From the NCBI GenBank assembly GCA_964597315.1, contig CAZQXD010000032.1:1-48437 (forward strand): a DNA stretch of 48,437 nt. Direction: 5' to 3'. Positions 7,501 through 15,503 of this stretch are shown piece by piece (within the stretch, counting starts at the first letter, position 1; every line of letters begins with the position of its first letter). Both the position numbers and the translations under genes were made by a program. This DNA is from CAZQXD01 sp964597315 (lineage in GTDB: Bacteria; Pseudomonadota; Gammaproteobacteria; Competibacterales; Competibacteraceae). The notes under the pieces were generated by a model, which worked only from the letters and a program-made list of their open reading frames with translations, made no database searches and was not told the DNA's origin.

Positions 7501-7863
7501 ATGAACTTACGGGTTGTTTCCGATTTATCGGCCATGGCCCCACGGACGCTGCTGACCCCGGAATCCTTACAGCGGCAAAACCAGGCTTTTCAAGGCACTG
7601 CTGGGGTTAGCGCCCAGGGCCGGGATTGCGGCTTCATCCCTGCTTTTATGGATAGGGATACTGGTCGGATTTATCTGGCCCGCTTTGCCGATGGACGCCT
7701 GGCGCCCATGCATCTTTTGGATGGGCTGCCCCGGGATCTCGTGGAACGCCGCGACGAAGCAGGTAAAGCTGTCGCCATCAAGCCCTCGGTGATCGCCGGC
7801 TTTGTACTTTATGGAAAATTTTACACCCGGGAACAAGCCGCTCGAACCGGTGAAATTAACTAG
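7501..7863 (+). CDS. uncharacterised 120-residue protein under sigma-54 control
   Basis: I do not recognise a family. The protein is soluble by composition, with one cysteine (DCGFIP) and a compact, well-ordered centre (GFIPAFMDRDTGRIY, then LARFADGRLAPMHLLDGLP) that looks like a small beta-rich domain; the tail has KPSVIAGFVLYGKFYTREQA. No signal peptide or membrane helix is seen. The ATG at 7501 has a near-perfect AAGGAGGTG seven bases upstream, so strong translation is expected. It is the only gene of its unit: the glycosyltransferase ends 240 bases before and parA runs the other way. The promoter suggests a nitrogen, redox or stress response, but the function is open. Confidence 0.8.
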   Translation: MNLRVVSDLSAMAPRTLLTPESLQRQNQAFQGTAGVSAQGRDCGFIPAFMDRDTGRIYLARFADGRLAPMHLLDGLPRDLVERRDEAGKAVAIKPSVIAGFVLYGKFYTREQAARTGEIN

Positions 7864-7888
7864 TCATTTTGAATAAAATTTTAACTGA

Positions 7889-7909
7889 TTGATTTACTTA
7901 TATAATCAA
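7889..7909. other. A/T-rich inverted repeat after the sigma-54 gene
   Basis: TTGATT-N9-AATCAA, 25 bases past the stop codon. The spacing does not fit FNR or CRP sites. The spacer 7864-8213 (350 bases) otherwise holds the palindrome at 7988-8014 and a GC-rich stretch in which I see no gene. Confidence 0.25.
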
Positions 7910-7987
7910 AACCACCCGTCAATAAGCCGGAAGCCGATGGTATAAACCCGTCCAAAATCCGGTCACATTCGCCGCCATCACCGTCAC

Positions 7988-8014
7988 AAAACTGTAAAAA
8001 TTTTTTACAGTTTT
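7988..8014. terminator. 12-bp A/T-rich palindrome, possible bidirectional terminator
   Basis: AAAACTGTAAAA and TTTTACAGTTTT form a perfect stem around ATT. It lies between two convergent genes and has T-rich 3' arms on both strands, which suits a bidirectional terminator, though the stem is poor in GC. An operator role is also possible. Confidence 0.4.
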
Positions 8015-8213
8015 CCCACGCCATCCCATTCGTCCGAGCCTCATCGGGACCAGACCAGCGCAGCCCAGGTTTCCTGGCGATGCTTGGCCGGGTAGTCCCT
8101 CGTGTTTCCCCGGGCCTATGGCGGTGGGGTCTGCCTCACTGCGCTGGGGTCGAGGATGCGGCGATACCGCTCCAAGACCCTCCAAGCAAGCGGCCTATTG
8201 CTCCGGGGGCGGC

Positions 8214-8996
8214 TCAGTCCACCACCGCCGGTTCTCGCACCAATTCGCCGTACAGGGCAGCGTATTCCAGGCTCAGCTTGTGGCGGGAATCCAAATGAAT
8301 CATGGGTAGGGCGCGGTCGTGGGATTCACGGATCTTCACCGATGAGGACAGATAGGTCCGCAGCACCGGTAGGCCCTCGGAGACCAGTTCGTCCACCAGT
8401 TTCTGGGGCAGCCGGGCGCGGGCTTGGAACTGGTTAACCACGATACCCTCCACCTCTAGTTCTCGATTGTGGTCCACCTTGATCTCCTGAACGTTATCCA
8501 ACAGGGTATACAGGGCGCGGCGGGAGAAATCGTCGCAGTCAAAGGGGATCAGGCAGCGATGGGCGGCGATCAGGGCCGAGCGGGTATAGAAATTCAGGGC
8601 CGGGGGGGTGTCGATAAACACCGTATCGAAGTCGTCCAGGGACTCCAGGGCCTCCCGCAGCTTGTACATTTTATAGCGGGTCTCCAGCTTGGTTTGCAAC
8701 TCGTCTAGGCGCGGATCGGAGGGCATCAGGAACAGGTTCTCGAAGGGCGTCTCCCGAACGTAGGCGTCCGGGCCGTCGGGATACAACCGGAAAGACAGTA
8801 GGCCGTCGAAGAAATCCGCCACGGTTTTGTCCAGGGACTCAGCCCCCTTGCCCAGCAAATATTGGGTGGAGTTGGCTTGGGGGTCCAGGTCCACCACCAG
8901 GGTGCGGTAGCCCGCTTGGGCGCTGATGGCGGCCAGGTTACAGGTGATGGTGGACTTGCCCACCCCACCCTTTTGATTGAAGATGACGCGGCGCAT
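8214..8996 (-). CDS. ParA-family ATPase, orphan
   Basis: Deviant Walker ATPase of 260 residues with KGGVGKST (9-16), the DLDPQANST switch I region and the FIDTPP Walker B motif. Such proteins position chromosomes, plasmids or protein cargoes by ATP-dependent DNA binding. The ATG at 8996 follows AGGGGGGA; an upstream ATG at 9020 has no good ribosome site. There is no parB, no parS-like repeat and no chemotaxis or replication gene nearby, so it is unlikely to be the chromosomal ParA; cargo positioning is the likelier job, but this is inference. argB lies just upstream on the same strand with a 53-base gap. Confidence 0.85.
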   Translation of the reverse strand: MRRVIFNQKGGVGKSTITCNLAAISAQAGYRTLVVDLDPQANSTQYLLGKGAESLDKTVADFFDGLLSFRLYPDGPDAYVRETPFENLFLMPSDPRLDELQTKLETRYKMYKLREALESLDDFDTVFIDTPPALNFYTRSALIAAHRCLIPFDCDDFSRRALYTLLDNVQEIKVDHNRELEVEGIVVNQFQARARLPQKLVDELVSEGLPVLRTYLSSSVKIRESHDRALPMIHLDSRHKLSLEYAALYGELVREPAVVD

Positions 8997-9049
8997 GCTT
9001 CCCCCTATCGTAGTGAACATAAACTTAGGCTATGGCCCGGACGAATCGG

Positions 9050-9943
9050 TCAACCCCGGATCAGGGTGCCAATGCCGGCGTCGGTGAACACTTCCACCAA
9101 CACCGCGTGCAGCATGGTGCCGTCGATGATCTGAGCGGCCTTAACCCCGCTCTTGACGGCGTCCAGGGCGCAGTGAATCTTGGGCAACATACCGCCGTGG
9201 ATGGTGCCATCGGCGATCAGTTCCTCCACCTGGCGGGCGCTGAGTCCGGTGAGCAGCGCGCCCTCCCGGTCCAGCACCCCGGCGGTGTTGGTGAGCAGGA
9301 TCAGCTTCTCGGCCACCAGCGCCTCGGCCATCTTGCCGGCCACCAGATCGGCGTTGATGTTATAGACGAAGCCGTCCTCGCCCACGCCGATGGGAGCGAT
9401 CACCGGAATGAAATTATCCCGGGTGAGCATTTTCACCACTGCGGTGTCGATGGAGGCCACCTCGCCTACGTGGCCCATGTCGATAATCTCTGAGGCCGCC
9501 AGTTCCGGTGACTGGCGGCTGATCGTCAGCTTGCGCGCCCGGATCAGGTCCCCGTCCTTGCCGGTGAGACCCACAGCCAGACCACCGTGACGATTGATGT
9601 TGTTGACGATTTCTTTATTGACCAGCCCCCCTAGGACCATCTCCACCACATCCATGGTCTCCCTGTCGGTGATCCGCATGCCGTTCACGAACCGGCTCTC
9701 CTTGCCGATACGCTTGAGCAATTTACCGATCTGGGGACCACCGCCGTGGACCACCACCGGATTGATGCCCACGGTTTTCATGAGCACGATGTCCCGGGCG
9801 AAGCTGTTCTTGAGGTCTTCGTTCTCCATGGCGTTGCCGCCGTATTTGATGACTACGGTCTTGCCGGCAAAGCGGCGGATATAGGGCAGGGCCTCGGTGA
9901 GTACATGGGCCACGTTCATGGCCCCCTGATAGTCCAATGACAT
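9050..9943 (-). CDS. argB: acetylglutamate kinase
   Basis: Phosphorylates N-acetylglutamate, the second step of arginine synthesis. The 297 residues match the family. KYGGNAM near residue 34, the VVHGGGPQIGKLL glycine loop, and the C-terminal GTLIRG end are typical. An N-terminal helix of about 20 residues before the kinase core is the feature seen in hexameric, arginine-inhibited enzymes, so feedback inhibition is likely. The ATG at 9943 has GAGGGAGAA upstream. The group coaBC-dut-argB runs in one direction with gaps under 30 bases and is probably one transcript; pseudomonads have a like order with algC between. Confidence 0.96.
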   Translation of the reverse strand: MSLDYQGAMNVAHVLTEALPYIRRFAGKTVVIKYGGNAMENEDLKNSFARDIVLMKTVGINPVVVHGGGPQIGKLLKRIGKESRFVNGMRITDRETMDVVEMVLGGLVNKEIVNNINRHGGLAVGLTGKDGDLIRARKLTISRQSPELAASEIIDMGHVGEVASIDTAVVKMLTRDNFIPVIAPIGVGEDGFVYNINADLVAGKMAEALVAEKLILLTNTAGVLDREGALLTGLSARQVEELIADGTIHGGMLPKIHCALDAVKSGVKAAQIIDGTMLHAVLVEVFTDAGIGTLIRG

Positions 9944-9969
9944 GAATCGTGTTCTCCCTCAAGCCGTCG

Positions 9970-10425
9970 TTAATGGCGCCCGGAATGGCCGAAGCCACCA
10001 TCACCCCGTTGGCTGGCCTGGAACTCGTTCACCACCTTGAAACGCGCCCGCACCACCGGCACGATGATCAACTGGGCGATGCGCTCCCCCACCTGGATGG
10101 TGAACGGCGTCATGCCCCGGTTCCACACCGAGACCATGAGCTGGCCCTGATAATCGCTGTCGATCAGCCCCACCAGATTGCCCAGGACGATGCCGTGCTT
10201 GTGGCCCAGCCCGGAGCGGGGCAGGATCATGGCCGCCAGGCCGGGGTCGCCCACATGCAGAGCCAGACCGGTGGGCACCAGATGGGTCTGCCCGGGGGCC
10301 ACGGTCAGAGGCTCGTCCAGGCAGGCCCTGAGGTCCATGCCCGCAGACCCCTCGGTGGCGTAATCGGGCAAAGAAATTGACTCCCCCAACCGAGGGTCCA
10401 AAACTTTAATCTCCACGCTGTGCAT
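9970..10425 (-). CDS. dut: dUTP diphosphatase
   Basis: Homotrimeric dUTPase (151 residues) that splits dUTP to dUMP and pyrophosphate, keeping uracil out of DNA and supplying thymidylate synthesis. All five motifs are seen: SAGMDLRA, PRSGLGHKHGI, GLIDSDYQGQL, GERIAQLII and a C-terminal RGDGGFGHSG, in which the last serine replaces the usual threonine pair. It overlaps the end of coaBC by 20 bases, which points to coupled translation. Confidence 0.97.
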   Translation of the reverse strand: MHSVEIKVLDPRLGESISLPDYATEGSAGMDLRACLDEPLTVAPGQTHLVPTGLALHVGDPGLAAMILPRSGLGHKHGIVLGNLVGLIDSDYQGQLMVSVWNRGMTPFTIQVGERIAQLIIVPVVRARFKVVNEFQASQRGDGGFGHSGRH

Positions 10426-11614
10426 GAAAGCGCTCCGTGACCAGTTCCATCAGTTGTCGGCCTAGTTCGGTCTTGTCGGTCAGGGGCAGTTCCTGGCCGC
10501 CCCCCTCCCAGAGCACATGCAGGGCGTTCTGATTGCTATCGAAGCCACTGCCCGCCACCCCCACCTGGTTGGCGGCGATCATATCCAAGCGTTTACGCCG
10601 GCGCTTGTCCTCGGCGTAATCCAGTACGTCATGAGTCTCGGCGGCGAAACCCACGGTAAAAGGGCCGTGTTCCAGGGCCGCCACGCTGGCCAGAATGTCC
10701 GGGTTGCGCTGCAATTGAACAGTCATGGTTTCGGCGGACTTTTTGATCTTGCGTTGGGCGCGGTCGGCCACCCGGTAGTCGGCCACCGCGGCGGTGGCGA
10801 TAAAGATATGGGCTTCCCCGGCCCGGCTCAGGACCGCGTCGTACATCTGTTGGGCGCTCTCCACGTCGATACGCCGTACCCGGGGCGGCGTGGCCAGGGC
10901 CACCGGCCCACTGACTAGGGTGACGTCAGCTCCCAGGCGGGCGGCGGCGGCGGCCACGGCATAGCCCATACGACCGCTGCTGCGGTTGCTGATAAAGCGT
11001 ACCGGGTCCAGGTCCTCCCGGGTGGGACCGGCGGTGAGCAACACCCGGGTTCCCCGCAGGGGTCCGCCGGCGCACAGGTCCACCACCCGGGAGAGCAATT
11101 CCAGAGGCTCCAGCATCCGCCCGGCGCCCACTTCACCACATGCCTGGGCGCCCTCCGCCGGACCCCACAGCCGCACCCCGCGCCCAGCCAGTAATTCACG
11201 GTTGGCCTGGGTGGCGGGGTTGGCCCACATCAGCCGGTTCATGGCCGGGGCCAGGGCAATGGCCCGGTCGGAGGCCAGGCACAAGGTGCTTAACAGGTCG
11301 TCGGCCAGGCCGTGGGCCAGCCGGGCCATAAAATCGGCGCTGGCCGGGGCGATCAGGATCAGATCCGCCCAGCGGGCTAACTCGATGTGGCCCATGCCCG
11401 CCTCGGCGTTGGCGTCTAGCAACTCCAGACGCACCGCCCGACCGGATACCGCCTGGAAGGTCAGGGGGGCCACAAAGGTGGTGGCGGCGGCGGTCATGAC
11501 AATCTGAACCTGGGCGCCGGACTCCACCAGTCGGCGACACAGATCGGCGCTTTTGTAGGCGGCGATGCCGCCGGTAATACCCAGCAGAACGCGCTGGCCA
11601 GCCAGGGGCTGCAT
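10406..11614 (-). CDS. coaBC: bifunctional phosphopantothenoylcysteine decarboxylase / synthetase
   Basis: Two steps of coenzyme A synthesis in one 402-residue protein: CoaB joins cysteine to 4'-phosphopantothenate using CTP, and CoaC decarboxylates the product with FMN. The N-terminal flavoprotein shows GITGGIAAYK and PAMNRLMW; the C-terminal ligase shows TAGPTREDLDPVRFISNRSSG without its break and the KIKKS lysine. The ATG at 11614 fits the family start; the frame runs on upstream to 11707. coaD, a later step, is also in this window (20133) but in another unit. Confidence 0.95.
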   Translation of the reverse strand: MQPLAGQRVLLGITGGIAAYKSADLCRRLVESGAQVQIVMTAAATTFVAPLTFQAVSGRAVRLELLDANAEAGMGHIELARWADLILIAPASADFMARLAHGLADDLLSTLCLASDRAIALAPAMNRLMWANPATQANRELLAGRGVRLWGPAEGAQACGEVGAGRMLEPLELLSRVVDLCAGGPLRGTRVLLTAGPTREDLDPVRFISNRSSGRMGYAVAAAAARLGADVTLVSGPVALATPPRVRRIDVESAQQMYDAVLSRAGEAHIFIATAAVADYRVADRAQRKIKKSAETMTVQLQRNPDILASVAALEHGPFTVGFAAETHDVLDYAEDKRRRKRLDMIAANQVGVAGSGFDSNQNALHVLWEGGGQELPLTDKTELGRQLMELVTERFHAQRGD

Positions 11615-11787
11615 GACAGGACTCCCATAGGATGATCGGCAAGCGGGCAGCTTACCGCAACTCATTGATGTCTCAAAGCGTCCCAGAGCCGCCCCTGGCA
11701 AAACCATTACGCATCTGGTAAATAACTCGTATCGACCGCCAACCAGCGAGTTCCGCGGGTCCTCCCCGGCCGGAAAGCCTCCAGCAC

Positions 11788-12861
11788 ATGATCGTCCGCA
11801 AGATCACCAAACCGATGCCCGGGATGCCAGACAGCCTGCCCCGCCTGGACGCCGATCCAGATTTACAGGACCACCTGCTGGCGGGCACTTCCCGCACTTT
11901 TGCCCTCACCATCCCGCAACTGCCGCCACCCCTGGCCCGGGTGGTGGGCAACGCCTATCTGCTGTGCCGGACCGTGGACACCATCGAAGATGAGCCTGCC
12001 CTGAGTCTGGCGGACAAACGCTATTTCTGTGATTTATATGTCCGCGCCCTACAGGGCGTTGAACCCCCGGAACGCTTCGCCGCAGAACTGGCGCCCCGGC
12101 TGTCCACCGTCACCCTGCCCTCCGAGGCGGAACTGGTCCAGGCCACGCCCCGGGTATTGGCCATGACCCGACGCTTTAACCCGGCTCAGCAACGGGCCTT
12201 GCGCCGCTGCGTGACGCGGATGGCCGAGGGCATGGTGGAGTTCCAGTCCCGGGGCAGCCTAGACGGGCTGGCCGATCTGCCGCAATTGGATCGCTATTGT
12301 TACTTCGTGGCGGGCATTGTGGGGGAGATGCTGACGGAACTGTTTTGCGACTATTCGCCGACCATTGCCCGTCGCCGACAGGCGCTCATGACGCTGGCCG
12401 TCTCCTTCGGCCAGGGCTTGCAGATGACCAATATCCTCAAGGACTTGTGGGACGATCGGGCGCGGGGTGTCTGCTGGCTGCCGCGTACGGCCTTCGCTGC
12501 ACCCGATTTCCGGCTCCGGGAGTTGGACCCGGACCACCCCCATCCGATCTTTGATCAGGGCCTGGAGCGGCTGATCGGCATCGCCCATGGCCATCTGCGC
12601 GACGCCCTGGACTATACCCTGCTCATTCCACGCCAAGAGACGGGCATCCGAATTTTCTGTCTATGGGCCATCGGCATGGCCCTGCTGACTCTGCGCAAGC
12701 TCAACCATCACCGAGATTTCAGCGACGGCCGTCAGGTCAAGATCAGCCGCCGCGGCGTCGCCGCCGTGTTCACCGCCGGCCGCCTGGCCGCCGCCCACGA
12801 TACCGTACTCAGACGGTTGTTCCGGCTCACCGGCCTGGGGCTGCCGCTAACCCCAGGATAG
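11788..12861 (+). CDS. squalene synthase (eukaryote-type farnesyl-diphosphate farnesyltransferase)
   Basis: Joins two farnesyl diphosphates to squalene, the precursor of hopanoids or sterols. The 357 residues carry both Mg-binding aspartate motifs, DTIED (64-68) and DLWDD (219-223), plus FVAGIVGEMLTELF and QMTNILKD. The single-protein layout resembles Erg9 and the Methylococcus enzyme rather than the three-protein HpnC/D/E route common in bacteria. The C-terminal membrane anchor of Erg9 is not obvious; a hydrophobic stretch IRIFCLWAIGMALLTL is present. No squalene-hopene cyclase is in the window. The ATG at 11788 has only GGAAAG in front; a start at 11815 or 11824 is possible. Confidence 0.88.
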   Translation: MIVRKITKPMPGMPDSLPRLDADPDLQDHLLAGTSRTFALTIPQLPPPLARVVGNAYLLCRTVDTIEDEPALSLADKRYFCDLYVRALQGVEPPERFAAELAPRLSTVTLPSEAELVQATPRVLAMTRRFNPAQQRALRRCVTRMAEGMVEFQSRGSLDGLADLPQLDRYCYFVAGIVGEMLTELFCDYSPTIARRRQALMTLAVSFGQGLQMTNILKDLWDDRARGVCWLPRTAFAAPDFRLRELDPDHPHPIFDQGLERLIGIAHGHLRDALDYTLLIPRQETGIRIFCLWAIGMALLTLRKLNHHRDFSDGRQVKISRRGVAAVFTAGRLAAAHDTVLRRLFRLTGLGLPLTPG

Positions 12862-12888
12862 GGATTGTCAAATCCACAAGGAGGTTTC

Positions 12889-13563
12889 ATGTCCATCCGC
12901 GACTGGCCCGACGCCGAGCGGCCCCGGGAAAAGCTTCTGGCTCGGGGCGCTACTGCCCTGTCCGACGCCGAGTTGTTGGCTATTTTCCTGCGCACCGGCA
13001 TCAAGGGCCGCAGCGCCGTGGACCTGGCCAGAGACCTGTTGACCCAATACGGCGGGCTGCGTCAACTGCTGGAGGCCGATCAGGTGGCTTTCTGTGATGG
13101 TCCGGGGCTGGGCATGGCCAAGTACGTGCAGTTGCAGGCGGTGTTGGAGCTGAGTCGGCGCCACCTGGCAGAGACCCTGCAACGGGGCAACGCCCTCACC
13201 AGCGTGGCCGATACCCGGCGTTATCTGACCGCCCGGATGCGCCATCAGCCCCACGAAGTGTTCGCGGTGCTATTTCTGGACAATCGCCACCGAGTCATCG
13301 CCTATGAAGAGCTGTTCTTCGGCACCATCGACGGCGCTTCGGTACACCCGCGCCAGGTAGTCAGGCGCGCCCTGCATCACAATGCCGCAGCCCTGATCCT
13401 GGCCCACAACCACCCTTCGGGAGTGGCCGAGCCCAGCCGCGCCGATGAGCAGATCACCCAGCGCCTCAAGGAGGCCCTGGGGTTGATTGATGTGCGGGTG
13501 TTGGATCATTTCGTGATCGGTGACGGCGAAAGCGTTTCCTTCGCTGAGCGGGGCCTGCTTTGA
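12889..13563 (+). CDS. radC: RadC/YicR JAMM-domain protein
   Basis: Protein of 224 residues with an N-terminal helix-hairpin-helix part and a C-terminal JAMM metalloprotease-like domain with the HNHPSG motif (H173, H175) and D186. The in vivo role is unclear: the old repair assignment was shown to belong to recG. It has a perfect AAGGAGG before the ATG at 12889. The radC-rpmB-rpmG order is kept in gammaproteobacteria; here an IS200 remnant sits between. Confidence 0.94.
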   Translation: MSIRDWPDAERPREKLLARGATALSDAELLAIFLRTGIKGRSAVDLARDLLTQYGGLRQLLEADQVAFCDGPGLGMAKYVQLQAVLELSRRHLAETLQRGNALTSVADTRRYLTARMRHQPHEVFAVLFLDNRHRVIAYEELFFGTIDGASVHPRQVVRRALHHNAAALILAHNHPSGVAEPSRADEQITQRLKEALGLIDVRVLDHFVIGDGESVSFAERGLL

Positions 13564-13787
13564 ACCCAAAACATGATTGTCACGCCGTCTACGTGCTCAA
13601 CGTCCATCTGATTTTCGTCTGCAAACGCCGGGCTAAGGTGTTTGAGCGTCGACACTTGGACCGACTGCGGGAGATATTGTCCAAGGTCCGCGACGACTTT
13701 GAGACTGACCTGATGGCGTTCAACGGGGAGCACGAACATGTGCGTCTATGGGTCAGCCACCCACCCAAGGTATCTGTTTCGTCCCTG
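13560..13787 (+). pseudogene. IS200/IS605-type TnpA remnant (truncated, catalytic motif damaged)
   Basis: About 70 codons resemble the Y1 transposase of IS200/IS605: HAVYVLNVHLIFVCKRR at the N-terminus, then FNGEHEHVRLWVSHPPKVSVSSL without its tyrosine half. The HUH pair (normally HVH) reads HVR, one transition away (CAC/CAT to CGT), and homology stops near 13787, so it cannot work. The catalytic tyrosine and the C-terminus are missing, and no ATG is in frame at the start; the frame enters from the radC stop region. It marks an old insertion between radC and rpmB. Confidence 0.8.
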
Positions 13788-13795
13788 ATAATAAC

Positions 13796-13824
13796 TTGTC
13801 CTGAGCGCGCGGCTTTGGTATAAA
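13796..13824 (+). promoter_or_regulatory. sigma-70 promoter of rpmBG
   Basis: TTGTCC (13796-13801), a spacer of exactly 17 and TATAAA (13819-13824) place the start near 13831, about 58 bases before rpmB. The GC-rich spacer end and position suit a ribosomal-protein promoter. Confidence 0.65.
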
Positions 13825-13888
13825 GCGCCGTTTGGCACAGTTCATGGTACCGCCCCCGCAGGCGACGAACAGCAACAAGGTAACCCCG

Positions 13889-14125
13889 ATGTCCAGAGTA
13901 TGTCAGGTAACAGGCAAGCGCCCCATGAGCGGGAACAACGTATCCCACGCCCATAACAAGACCCGCCGCCGGTTTTTGCCGAATCTCCATACCCATCGCT
14001 TCTGGGTGGAGAGCGAAAACCGCTTCGTCAAGCTGCGCGTGTCCTCCAAGGGCATGCGTATCATCGATAAGAAAGGCATCGATACTGTGTTGGCCGAACT
14101 GCGCGGGCGCGGCGATAAGGTCTGA
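13889..14125 (+). CDS. rpmB: 50S ribosomal protein L28
   Basis: Seventy-eight residues, exactly the bacterial L28 length, starting MSRVCQVTGKRPMSGNNVSH and with the typical NKTRRRFLPNLHTHRFW core. It binds the large subunit near the L1 side. AAGG lies eight bases before the ATG at 13889. It is co-transcribed with rpmG 14 bases downstream. Confidence 0.98.
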   Translation: MSRVCQVTGKRPMSGNNVSHAHNKTRRRFLPNLHTHRFWVESENRFVKLRVSSKGMRIIDKKGIDTVLAELRGRGDKV

Positions 14126-14139
14126 GGAGGACATAACCC

Positions 14140-14295
14140 ATGCGCGACAAGATCCGTCTGGTTTCCAGCGCCGGCACCGGCCATTTTTATACCACCACTA
14201 AAAACAAGCGGACCATGCCCTCCAAGATGGAGATCAAGAAATTTGATCCGGTGATCCGCAAGCATGTGATCTACAAGGAAGCGAAGATCAAGTAG
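14140..14295 (+). CDS. rpmG: 50S ribosomal protein L33
   Basis: A 51-residue frame starting MRDKIRLVSSAGTGHFYTTT and ending KEAKIK. It is the zinc-free (C-minus) L33 form: the CXXC pairs of the zinc type are absent. GAGGAGG stands nine bases before the ATG. It ends five bases before the shared terminator. Confidence 0.97.
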   Translation: MRDKIRLVSSAGTGHFYTTTKNKRTMPSKMEIKKFDPVIRKHVIYKEAKIK

Positions 14296-14300
14296 GCCCC

Positions 14301-14328
14301 AAAAAGCCCGCCGCAAGGCGGGCTTTTT
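14301..14328. terminator. bidirectional rho-independent terminator (rpmG / desaturase)
   Basis: Perfect 12-base-pair stem, AAAAAGCCCGCC with GGCGGGCTTTTT, around a GCAA tetraloop. The A and T runs at its two sides let it end rpmG from the left and the desaturase gene, whose stop is three bases away, from the right. Confidence 0.95.
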
Positions 14329-14330
14329 GC

Positions 14331-15503
14331 TTAGGCCGGCTGCAAGGAATAGCTCTTCAGGGAGCGGGCAAACTCCTGCAATACCTGAATACCACTGGCT
14401 TCGGCCTGGGCGCACCATTCCTGAAGCGCCATCAGCGGCTTGTCGTGCTGGGAAGTGCGGCCCCAAACGGCCTGCAAGCGGGTGCGGTACTCGTAAACGG
14501 TGCGCAGCGCCTGGCTCAGGTTCAACACGTTCCGCAACCGATCTCGCTCCCGGTCATCGAGGCGGGTTTCTTCGCGCAGCAACACATGCCGCGCTCGCTT
14601 CAGAAACCAGCGCCTGGAAGAATCGGCCTTTTGGAGTTCCTCGCGCAGCACCGGCAGCAGGACTTGTCGGCCGAAATCAGCCATGATGTGGAAACGGTTG
14701 AGCACCACCGCCCGCAGGGTGTCTAGGTCCACCGCCTGTTTGCCCGGTATCCGCCGGGGCCGGGGCGCCAGTTTCTTCACCCGTGCTAGCCCGAACGCCT
14801 GTAAAACCCGGATATAACACCAGCCGATGTCCAGTTCCCACCACTTGCTGGACAGCTTTGCGGAACTGGCGAAGGCATGGTGGTTGTTGTGCAGCTCCTC
14901 GCCACCGACCACAACCCCCCAAGGCACAATATTGCGGGAAGCATCCTGGGGTTCGTAGTTACGGTAGCCCCAGAAGTGGCCAATGCCGTTAATCACTCCA
15001 GCCGCCCAGAAGGGTATCCATAACATCTGCACCGCCCAAATGCTCAGGCCCACGATGCCGAACAGAGCTAGGTCAATGAGCAACATCAGGCTCACCCCCA
15101 GCTTGTCGTGACGGCCGTAGACATGACGTTCCAGCCAGTCATCAGGGGTGCCATGACCGTATTGGGCCAAGGTCTGTTGATCCACGCTCGCCCGCCGGTA
15201 CAGTTCGGCGCCCTCCCATAACACCTTGCGGATGCCTAGCACCTGAGGGCTATGGGGGTCTTGTTCGGTTTCGCAGCGGGCATGGTGCTTGCGGTGTATG
15301 GCCACCCACTCCCGGGTCACCATGCCGGTGGTCAGCCACAGCCAGAACCGGAAGAAATGGCTGACCGCCGGATGCAGGTCCAAAGCCCGATGAGCCTGGG
15401 CACGGTGCAAAAAAACAGTGACGGCGATGATAGTAATATGGGTCAGCAGCAGAACAGCGCCTACCAGCCCCAGAGGGGAAAGGTCCAGAAGACCATTGAA
15501 CAT
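14331..15503 (-). CDS. desA: membrane fatty acid desaturase, DesA type
   Basis: Di-iron acyl-lipid or acyl-CoA delta-9 desaturase of 390 residues. The three histidine boxes are HRAQAH (33-38), HRKHH (70-74) and HNNHH (205-209), with hydrophobic segments near 10-32, 50-62 and 138-172. Length, the WVAIHRKHHA and GGEELHNNHHA contexts and the C-terminal helical extension of about 150 residues match Pseudomonas aeruginosa DesA, which desaturates phospholipid chains aerobically. Whether the substrate is phospholipid or CoA ester is inferred. It implies oxygen use by this organism. It is a single gene; the ATG at 15503 is preceded by a modest ribosome site. Confidence 0.88.
   Translation of the reverse strand: MFNGLLDLSPLGLVGAVLLLTHITIIAVTVFLHRAQAHRALDLHPAVSHFFRFWLWLTTGMVTREWVAIHRKHHARCETEQDPHSPQVLGIRKVLWEGAELYRRASVDQQTLAQYGHGTPDDWLERHVYGRHDKLGVSLMLLIDLALFGIVGLSIWAVQMLWIPFWAAGVINGIGHFWGYRNYEPQDASRNIVPWGVVVGGEELHNNHHAFASSAKLSSKWWELDIGWCYIRVLQAFGLARVKKLAPRPRRIPGKQAVDLDTLRAVVLNRFHIMADFGRQVLLPVLREELQKADSSRRWFLKRARHVLLREETRLDDRERDRLRNVLNLSQALRTVYEYRTRLQAVWGRTSQHDKPLMALQEWCAQAEASGIQVLQEFARSLKSYSLQPA

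Noticed and set aside
7992..8010. LexA (SOS) box
   Set aside because: CTGT and ACAG are 11 bases apart, not 8.
13830..13852. Second sigma-54 promoter before rpmB (TTTGGCAC)
   Set aside because: The -12 GC is missing (GG at that place), and a good sigma-70 promoter lies just upstream.
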